A DNA stretch of 10,926 bases from Phytoactinopolyspora endophytica (GTDB taxonomy: Bacteria; Actinomycetota; Actinomycetes; Jiangellales; Jiangellaceae): contig NZ_ML142865.1 in the NCBI RefSeq assembly GCF_004138495.1, forward strand, positions 92,086 through 103,011. The letters are read 5' to 3'. The position numbers were made by a program, and so were the translations under genes. Within the stretch, counting starts at the first letter, position 1. The number at the start of each line of letters is the position of its first letter. Below are positions 1 through 4,742 of this stretch, piece by piece. The notes beneath the pieces are model-generated. The model worked only from the letters and a program-made list of their open reading frames with translations. It did no database searches and was not told the origin of the DNA.

Positions 1-299
1 TGGGCTACGCCGGACTGCGGGCGCCCAGCGTGGCAGGCGAGCCCGCCGACGTGCAGACCATCGCCGTCGCCCCGGAGCATCAACGGCGCGGGATCGGGTC
101 GATCCTGATGGATGCGCTGATCGGCGAGGCCCGGGCCCGCGATGCCGGCTCGCTCATGCTCGAGGTCCGCTCCGATAACGACCCGGCGCTGGCGTTCTAC
201 GCCAGGTACGGATTCGGGCGCATCGCCGTCCGGCGGGCGTACTACGGCGGCGGGCGCGACGGCCTGGTGATGCGCAAACGACTTCCCAAGCGCCCATGA
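1..299 (+). CDS. rimI: Ribosomal-protein-alanine N-acetyltransferase RimI, 5'-truncated
   Basis: This is the C-terminal part (about 98 residues) of a GNAT-family acetyltransferase. Its frame is open to the left edge, so the true start lies outside the window; the GTG at 30 is only an internal codon. Visible GNAT features are the beta-4 strand 'VQTIAV', the acetyl-CoA pyrophosphate-binding loop 'HQRRGIG', and the C-terminal 'DNDPALAFYARYGF' segment, which matches the RimI consensus around N-x-x-A-x-x-x-Y-x-x-x-GF. RimI acetylates the N-terminal alanine of ribosomal protein S18 in enterobacteria. In Actinobacteria it normally sits between tsaB and tsaD, and the next gene here is tsaD, which supports RimI over a generic GNAT protein. 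The TGA stop at 297–299 forms the first bases of a long inverted repeat. Confidence 0.88.
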   Translation, partial: GYAGLRAPSVAGEPADVQTIAVAPEHQRRGIGSILMDALIGEARARDAGSLMLEVRSDNDPALAFYARYGFGRIAVRRAYYGGGRDGLVMRKRLPKRP

Positions 300-346
300 T
301 CATCAACGGTAAGACGGGTCATGGCGCGGCCAACGGTTGATGATCA
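297..346. repeat. Inverted repeat between rimI and tsaD
   Basis: The left arm TGATCATCAACGGT (297–310) and the right arm ACGGTTGATGATCA (333–346) are complementary at 13 of 14 positions, with a 22-base spacer. The outer 11 bases pair perfectly. The left arm contains the rimI stop codon. No T-run follows, so this is not a classical intrinsic terminator. It could be a U-tract-less actinobacterial terminator or attenuator, a protein-binding site, or a dispersed repeat. The right arm also overlaps the region where the −35 element of the proposed tsaD promoter would lie. Confidence 0.6.
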
Positions 347-370
347 AGGGGAAGGGCGATAATCGAACTC
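337..370 (+). promoter_or_regulatory. Candidate leaderless promoter of tsaD
   Basis: GATAAT at 358–363 matches the −10 consensus at five of six positions. Its end is 7 bases from the GTG start of tsaD at 371, so transcription would begin at or next to the start codon. That is the geometry of leaderless actinobacterial mRNAs. The best −35-like elements are TTGATG at 337–342 (15-base spacer, short) or GGTTGA at 335–340 (17-base spacer). The purine-rich GGGGAAGGG at 348–356 is too far from the start to be a convincing ribosome-binding site. This is inferred from motif spacing only. Confidence 0.4.
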
Positions 371-1417
371 GTGGCAGAGCAACCGCTGATCCTCGGCATA
401 GAGACCTCGTGCGACGAGACCGGTGTGGGTCTAGTACGCGGTACTACGCTGCTGGCCAACGCCGTGGCCAGCAGCGTCGACGAACATGTCCGCTTCGGCG
501 GGGTGGTGCCGGAGGTGGCCAGCAGGGCACATCTCGAGGCGATCGTCCCGACCCTGGACCGCGCGCTCACGGATGCGCAGGTCACCTTGGACGACGTAGA
601 CGCCATCGCGGTCACAGCCGGTCCAGGCTTGGCGGGGGCGCTGATGGTCGGCGTGTCGGCGGCGAAGGCCCTGTCTATCGCACTCGGCAAGCCGCTGTAC
701 GGCGTGAATCACCTCGTCGGTCACGTCGCCGCGGAGCAGTTGGAGAACGGGCCGCTCACCGAGCCGGTCGTCGCGCTCCTCGTATCCGGTGGACATACCG
801 AGATCCTGCAGGTCACCGAGATCGCGAACGCCGCCGAGCTGCTCGGGCAGACACTGGACGACGCGGCCGGCGAGGCCTTCGACAAGGTCGCGCGGCTGAT
901 CGGGCTCAAATATCCCGGCGGTCCGCACATCCAGCGCGCGGCCGAGGAGGGCGACGCGTCCTCGATCTGGTTCCCGCGTGGGCTGACCAGCCAGCGCGAC
1001 ATGAGCCGGCACCGTTACGACTTTTCGTTCTCCGGATTGAAGACCGCGGTGGCCCGCTGGGTCGAGACGGCCGAGCGCGAGGGCAGATCGGTGCCTGTCC
1101 CGGACGTGGCGGCGGCGTTCCAGGAGGCGGTCGCCGACGTCCTGACCCGCAAGGCGGTGCTCGCCTGCCGTGAGCGCGACGTACGCACCATGGTTCTGGC
1201 GGGCGGAGTCGCGGCGAACTCGCGGATCCGGGATCTGACCCGTGAACGATGCGCCGAGGCCGGCATCGAACTACGGCAGCCCAGGCTGTCACTGTGCACC
1301 GACAACGGCGCCATGATCGCCGCGCTCGGTGCCGCCGTGGTGGAGCACGGACTCCCGCCGAGCGGGCTCGAGTTCGCCACCGACTCGTCGCTCCCGGTCA
1401 CCCAGGTCGTGATCTAG
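371..1417 (+). CDS. tsaD: tRNA N6-adenosine threonylcarbamoyltransferase TsaD
   Basis: This 348-residue protein has the usual length for bacterial TsaD (Kae1/Gcp/YgjD family). TsaD acts with TsaB and TsaE to transfer the threonylcarbamoyl group from threonylcarbamoyl-AMP to A37 of ANN-decoding tRNAs, making t6A in the cytoplasm. Family signatures are in order: N-terminal '[10 protein letters not shown]' (8–17), the metal-binding HxxxH in 'NHLVGH' (His114, His118), the phosphate loop 'SGGHT' (139–143), 'AGEAFDK' (166–172), '[12 protein letters not shown]' (276–287) and 'CTDNGAM', whose Asp311 is the third metal ligand. The GTG at 371 is chosen because the conserved N-terminus begins a few residues later. 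The preceding gene is rimI, matching the common actinobacterial tsaE–tsaB–rimI–tsaD order. No defect is seen in the active-site residues. Confidence 0.97.
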   Translation: MAEQPLILGIETSCDETGVGLVRGTTLLANAVASSVDEHVRFGGVVPEVASRAHLEAIVPTLDRALTDAQVTLDDVDAIAVTAGPGLAGALMVGVSAAKALSIALGKPLYGVNHLVGHVAAEQLENGPLTEPVVALLVSGGHTEILQVTEIANAAELLGQTLDDAAGEAFDKVARLIGLKYPGGPHIQRAAEEGDASSIWFPRGLTSQRDMSRHRYDFSFSGLKTAVARWVETAEREGRSVPVPDVAAAFQEAVADVLTRKAVLACRERDVRTMVLAGGVAANSRIRDLTRERCAEAGIELRQPRLSLCTDNGAMIAALGAAVVEHGLPPSGLEFATDSSLPVTQVVI

Positions 1418-1523
1418 ACGAACCGTGCGAGCCCGGGCCCGACGGCGCTGCGTGTTCACCCGTGGCAGACTTCGTCGGGTGGGGATCAACGAATCTGTGC
1501 GACGTCGTGAGAGGCAGGTGCTG

Positions 1524-3218
1524 ATGTCCGGGAGGGGGACGCCTTCCGTGCGCGTGGCGGTTGCGGCCGTGATGATGTCGGTGCTGGCGGCAGCGTGTGC
1601 GTCGGACGATTCGTCGTCGGTGGCGAGCTCGCCTTCCACCACCCCCGCCGCGGAGTCTCCGTCGGCCACGCCGGAACCCAGCGGCACACCGTCCGGGGAA
1701 GCGGACGAGACCCCGACTCCGACGGACCAGGAGACGTTGCCCTGGGGACCCACCGAGGAGGAGTACGCGGAAGCCGAGTCGATCGTCGCCGACATGTCGC
1801 TCAGTGAGAAGGCCGGCCAGGTGATCATGGCCGGATACCAGGGGCTCGAACCTCCGACGGACCTCATCGCCGAGCTGAACCTGGGTGGCGTGATCGTCAT
1901 GGGGGACAACGTCGGCAGCCTGGAACAGCTCCGGCAGGCGGCCGCGGAGGTCCAGGACGCCGACAGCCGTGCATATCCGGTGATGGTGGGCGTCGACCAG
2001 GAAGGCGGGACCGTCGCCCGGGTGCGCGAGCCGGCGACGGAGTTCCCGACATACATGACGCTCGGTGCGGCCCGAGACTCCGAACTGACGACAGACGTCG
2101 CCCGCGCGAGCGGGGACGAGCTGCGCGCGCTCGGCTTCACCATGACCTTCGCGCCGGTCGCCGACGTCACCTCCGGCCCGGACGACCCGACCATCGGTAG
2201 CCGAGCGGCGTCGTCGGATCCCGGCCTGGTGGCCGAGACGGTGGCCGCGTCCCTGGACGGGTACGCCGATGCGGGGATCATCGCGGTGCCGAAGCACTTC
2301 CCTGGCCATGGATCGGTTCCGGCGGACAGCCACGAGGAGTTGCCGGTCCAGGAACGTACCCTTGGCGAGCTGCGGGAACTCGACTTCGTGCCGTTCGAGG
2401 CGGCGGTGGACGCCGGCGCACCGGCCGTCATGGTCGGGCACATCGACGTCCAGGACGTGGACCCGGGCGTTCCGTCGTCCCTCTCGGGCGACGTCATCGA
2501 TCTGCTCCGGGCAGACCTCGCGTTCGACGGCCTGGTGGTGACCGACGCCCAGGACATGGCCGCTATCACCGAGACGTACGGCGCCGGAGAGGCGGCCGTG
2601 CGTGCGCTCGAAGCCGGCTCGGACCTCGTTCTGATGCCGGCCGACGTCGCGGCGGCGCACACCGCCATTGTCGACGCGGTGGACGAGGGACGCTTGACGG
2701 CTGAGCGCCTGGACGAGGCCGCGACACGCGGGGTGGCGGTCATGCTGCACCAGCAGGCGGCCGGCGACGGACCGGACGAGGACAGCGTCGGCTCGCACGA
2801 CGAGCTCTCCTACCGGGCGTCGCTGGAAGCGGTGACGATCGCGACGGGCGCGTGCTCCGGACCGTACGTCGGGGACTCGATACAGATCACAGGCGGCGAC
2901 GAGCAGGACCGGGCGAGGCTGACGGAGGCGGCGGAGGAAGCCGGTCTGAGTGTCGGCTCGGGCGAGGCGGTCCGCCTTCTCGGCGGAGCGAGCGGCGGCT
3001 CCGGCGATGTCGTAGTGTCGTTGGATACACCGTACGTGCTCGGCGAAAGCGACGCATCGACGAAGGTCGCCCTGTACGGGCGCACCCCGGCCGCGTTCCG
3101 TGCGCTGGTCGACGTGCTGCTCGGCGAGGTGACCGCGCATGGGCGGCTACCCACCGATGTCGATGGCGTCGATCAGCTCGGCTGTCCCAGCCCGCCGCAG
3201 AGCACTAGCTCGCCCTGA
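1524..3218 (+). CDS. Secreted GH3 glycoside hydrolase lipoprotein, NagZ-type beta-N-acetylglucosaminidase
   Basis: This is a 564-residue lipoprotein. The frame is open from 1425, but the ATG at 1524 is preferred: GAGAGG at 1509–1514 is well placed as ribosome-binding site, and a signal peptide starts there (hydrophobic segment 11–24, lipid-attachment Cys25 in 'VLAAAC'). Residues 26–82 form a Ser/Thr/Pro/Glu-rich linker. The GH3 catalytic domain spans about 85–410. It has 'VDQEGG' and the NagZ signature K257-HFPGHG…D268-S-H270, whose Asp–His dyad is the general acid/base in this subfamily. 'VVTDAQDM' carries the nucleophile Asp341. Residues 411–564 resemble the small C-terminal alpha/beta domain of Gram-positive NagZ-like enzymes. 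The likely role is release of GlcNAc from muropeptides or chitin fragments at the cell surface; the substrate is not decided by the sequence. It follows tsaD by 106 bases. Confidence 0.88.
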   Translation: MSGRGTPSVRVAVAAVMMSVLAAACASDDSSSVASSPSTTPAAESPSATPEPSGTPSGEADETPTPTDQETLPWGPTEEEYAEAESIVADMSLSEKAGQVIMAGYQGLEPPTDLIAELNLGGVIVMGDNVGSLEQLRQAAAEVQDADSRAYPVMVGVDQEGGTVARVREPATEFPTYMTLGAARDSELTTDVARASGDELRALGFTMTFAPVADVTSGPDDPTIGSRAASSDPGLVAETVAASLDGYADAGIIAVPKHFPGHGSVPADSHEELPVQERTLGELRELDFVPFEAAVDAGAPAVMVGHIDVQDVDPGVPSSLSGDVIDLLRADLAFDGLVVTDAQDMAAITETYGAGEAAVRALEAGSDLVLMPADVAAAHTAIVDAVDEGRLTAERLDEAATRGVAVMLHQQAAGDGPDEDSVGSHDELSYRASLEAVTIATGACSGPYVGDSIQITGGDEQDRARLTEAAEEAGLSVGSGEAVRLLGGASGGSGDVVVSLDTPYVLGESDASTKVALYGRTPAAFRALVDVLLGEVTAHGRLPTDVDGVDQLGCPSPPQSTSSP

Positions 3219-3247
3219 GCCCGTCCGGCTGGGCACGCGCTCAGGGC
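3212..3247. terminator. Hairpin between convergent GH3 gene and conservon operon
   Basis: GCCCTGAGC (3212–3220) and GCTCAGGGC (3239–3247) form a perfect 9-bp GC-rich stem around an 18-base loop. The GH3 stop codon (3216–3218) is inside the left arm, and the stop of cvnD lies 33 bases beyond the right arm. On the + strand the stem is followed by CGTCTT, a very weak T-tract; on the − strand there is none. Position between convergent genes makes a bidirectional, U-poor terminator likely, though this is not proven. Confidence 0.6.
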
Positions 3248-3279
3248 CGTCTTACCGGAGATCGAGGTCGGTCTTGCTC

Positions 3280-3927
3280 TCATTGCCGGAGTGGCCGTTT
3301 GGGGAGTGCGCCACCCGGCTGGGCCGAGGACAGTTCCGCGGGACGTGGATAGCGCTGACTGACGTGCTCGACGAGCTTGATCAGGACCTGTTTGCCGGAA
3401 TCTTTCTCGCGTGCGTCGAACAGGACGACGGGCGTGTCCTTGTCCAGGTCGAGCGCATCGCTCACGTGGTCGATCTGGTACTTCTTGGAACCTTCGAAAC
3501 AGTTGACACCGACCACGAACGGGATGTTCCGGTGCTCGAAGTAGTCCACGGCCGGGAAGCAGTCCGCGAGCCGGCGGGTGTCCGCGAGCACGACCGCGCC
3601 CAGCGCGCCCTGGGTGAGCTCGTCCCACATGAACCAGAAGCGGTCCTGGCCTGGCGTGCCGAACAGGTAGAGGCAGAGCCCGTCCCGGATGGTGATCCGT
3701 CCGAAGTCCATCGCCACCGTGGTGGTGGTCTTGGCCTCGACTCCGTTGAGGTTGTCGACGGGTTGGCTGGCGCCGGTCAGAGCCTCCTCGGTGTGTAAGG
3801 GACGGATTTCGCTGACGGAACCGACCAGCGTGGTCTTACCCACACCGAATCCCCCTGCGACGAGGATCTTCAACGCCACGAGGGGATTAGCGCCGTTGAC
3901 GCTTGGCTTAGAGTGCACGGAGGCCAT
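3280..3927 (-). CDS. cvnD: Conservon GTPase CvnD (Ras/MglA-like small GTP-binding protein)
   Basis: This 215-residue protein is the GTPase of an actinobacterial conservon, expected to be the output switch on the inner face of the membrane. The P-loop is 'GGFGVGKT' (25–32, Lys31). A switch I region with the Thr cluster 'KTTTTVAMDFG' (66–76) follows. Switch II reads 'FGTPGQDRF' (89–97): the Asp of the Ras DxxG is replaced by Gly90, while Gln94 is kept. The usual NKxD guanine-specificity motif is not evident; 'VNCFEG' stands at the equivalent strand, as in other CvnD proteins. The ATG at 3927 is chosen over the longer open frame because AAGGAAG lies 6 bases upstream. It overlaps the end of cvnC by 20 bases, suggesting translational coupling. 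It is the last gene of the operon, before a convergent hairpin. Confidence 0.9.
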   Translation of the reverse strand: MASVHSKPSVNGANPLVALKILVAGGFGVGKTTLVGSVSEIRPLHTEEALTGASQPVDNLNGVEAKTTTTVAMDFGRITIRDGLCLYLFGTPGQDRFWFMWDELTQGALGAVVLADTRRLADCFPAVDYFEHRNIPFVVGVNCFEGSKKYQIDHVSDALDLDKDTPVVLFDAREKDSGKQVLIKLVEHVSQRYPRPAELSSAQPGGALPKRPLRQ

Positions 3928-4285
3928 CGAGGACTTCCTTGAGAATATGGCTGTCTGGCAGCTGAGTGGGCTGGATGGGGTGACTGATGGTGATGTACCC
4001 GGCGCCCAGGAGGTCGCCGAGCAGGACTCGCACCACACCCAGGGGCAGCCCGGCCTCGGACGCGATGTCCGTGACGGTCTGGGGCAGGCGTTGACAGATT
4101 CGAAGGAGAGTCAGCTTCTCCGGAGAGAGCATCGGCGCGTCCGGCACCATCGGGCTGGCCTCGATGGTCGCCATCAGGTCGAGGGAAGTCTCGCCGACGC
4201 TCCTCGCGCGTCCCGCCGTCATGGCGTAGAGGCGCACGAGAGGCCCGGCCTCGTCGTCGTACCACTGCGGAGTCGAGTCACTCAT
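3908..4285 (-). CDS. cvnC: Conservon protein CvnC (DUF742)
   Basis: This 125-residue protein belongs to DUF742, the third component of conservons. The early segment 'VRLYAMTAGRA' (17–27) matches the family hallmark (R-x-Y-x-x-T-x-GR). Residues about 54–100 form a predicted winged-helix fold: helix 'LSPEKLTLLRICQRL' (53–67), then 'VTDIASEAGLPLGVVRVLLGDLL' broken at 71–79 and 80–93, and the wing strand 'GYITI' (96–100). In the known system CvnC associates with CvnA, CvnB and CvnD at the membrane, so the fold is probably for protein contact rather than DNA binding, although that is inference. The start follows the cvnB stop by 9 bases and has only a weak ribosome-binding site, which fits coupled translation from cvnB. 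Confidence 0.9.
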   Translation of the reverse strand: MSDSTPQWYDDEAGPLVRLYAMTAGRARSVGETSLDLMATIEASPMVPDAPMLSPEKLTLLRICQRLPQTVTDIASEAGLPLGVVRVLLGDLLGAGYITISHPIQPTQLPDSHILKEVLDGLRAL

Positions 4286-4294
4286 CGGTAGGCA

Positions 4295-4723
4295 TCACTT
4301 CGGTGCGGAGGCGGGATCCAGCTGCTCCGGTCGCGACGGCACGTAGAGGTGCTCGTGGACCTGCTTGACCAATCTGGCCATCTCGTAGGCGATAAGACCG
4401 ATGTCTGCGTTCGAATCGCAGAACACCGACAGGCATGAGCGGTCCCCGGCCGCGACGACGAACAGGAAACCGCCCTCAAGCTCGACCATGGTCTGCACGA
4501 CGCTTCCGGCCTCGAAGTGTTGCCCGGTGCCTTTGGCGAGGCTGTGGAATCCGGAGGCTATGGCGGCGAAGCGTTCCCGGTTCTCCCTCGACAGCTGGCT
4601 TGATGCGCCGACCGGCAGGCCATCGCCCGACAGCACGACCGCATGGCGGATCTGCGCCACGCGACCCACGAGGTCATCGAGCAGCCAATTGAGCTCACTC
4701 GATGTCTGCGTCGGCTCGGTCAT
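4295..4723 (-). CDS. cvnB: Conservon protein CvnB (Roadblock/LC7 domain)
   Basis: This 142-residue single-domain Roadblock/LC7 protein belongs to the family of MglB, the GTPase-activating partner of MglA. Conserved stretches are 'LNWLLDDLVGRVAQIRHAVV' near the N-terminus, 'LSGDGLPVGAS', 'ERFAAIASGFHSLAKGTG', and 'GGFLFVVAAGDRSCLSVF', the central beta-strands. It probably dimerises and binds CvnD and/or CvnA. The frame is open far upstream, inside cvnA, but the gene begins at one of two adjacent ATG codons. The second (4723) is preferred because AGGGAG on the − strand lies 6 bases before it, against 3 bases for the ATG at 4726. The gap to the cvnA stop is 19 bases. The ends 'VPSRPEQLDPASAPK' form a short disordered tail. 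Confidence 0.92.
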   Translation of the reverse strand: MTEPTQTSSELNWLLDDLVGRVAQIRHAVVLSGDGLPVGASSQLSRENRERFAAIASGFHSLAKGTGQHFEAGSVVQTMVELEGGFLFVVAAGDRSCLSVFCDSNADIGLIAYEMARLVKQVHEHLYVPSRPEQLDPASAPK

Positions 4724-4742
4724 CATTCTCTCCCTTGTATGG

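Noticed and set aside
337-1173. A 278-residue + frame overlapping tsaD in another phase
   Set aside because: It is Arg/Gly-rich low-complexity sequence without a domain; tsaD is unambiguous in the other frame.
1457-1481. Small stem CACCCG/CGGGTG after tsaD as terminator
   Set aside because: Only 6 bp, 39 bases after the stop and with no T-tract; expected by chance in GC-rich DNA.
1425-1523. Upstream extension of the GH3 frame by 33 residues
   Set aside because: It is Arg-rich, would precede the signal peptide and begins only 8 bases after tsaD. The ATG at 1524 has a ribosome-binding site and a proper lipoprotein signal.
1418-1523. A promoter for the GH3 gene in the tsaD–GH3 gap
   Set aside because: No hexamer pair with acceptable match and spacing was found; read-through from tsaD is as likely.
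1398-3140. A 580-residue open frame on the − strand across the GH3 gene, and a 484-residue one at 1289–2743
   Set aside because: Both are Arg/Ser/Ala-rich translations typical of antisense frames in high-GC genes. They contain no domain, whereas the + strand frame shows the full GH3 catalytic motifs and a lipoprotein signal.
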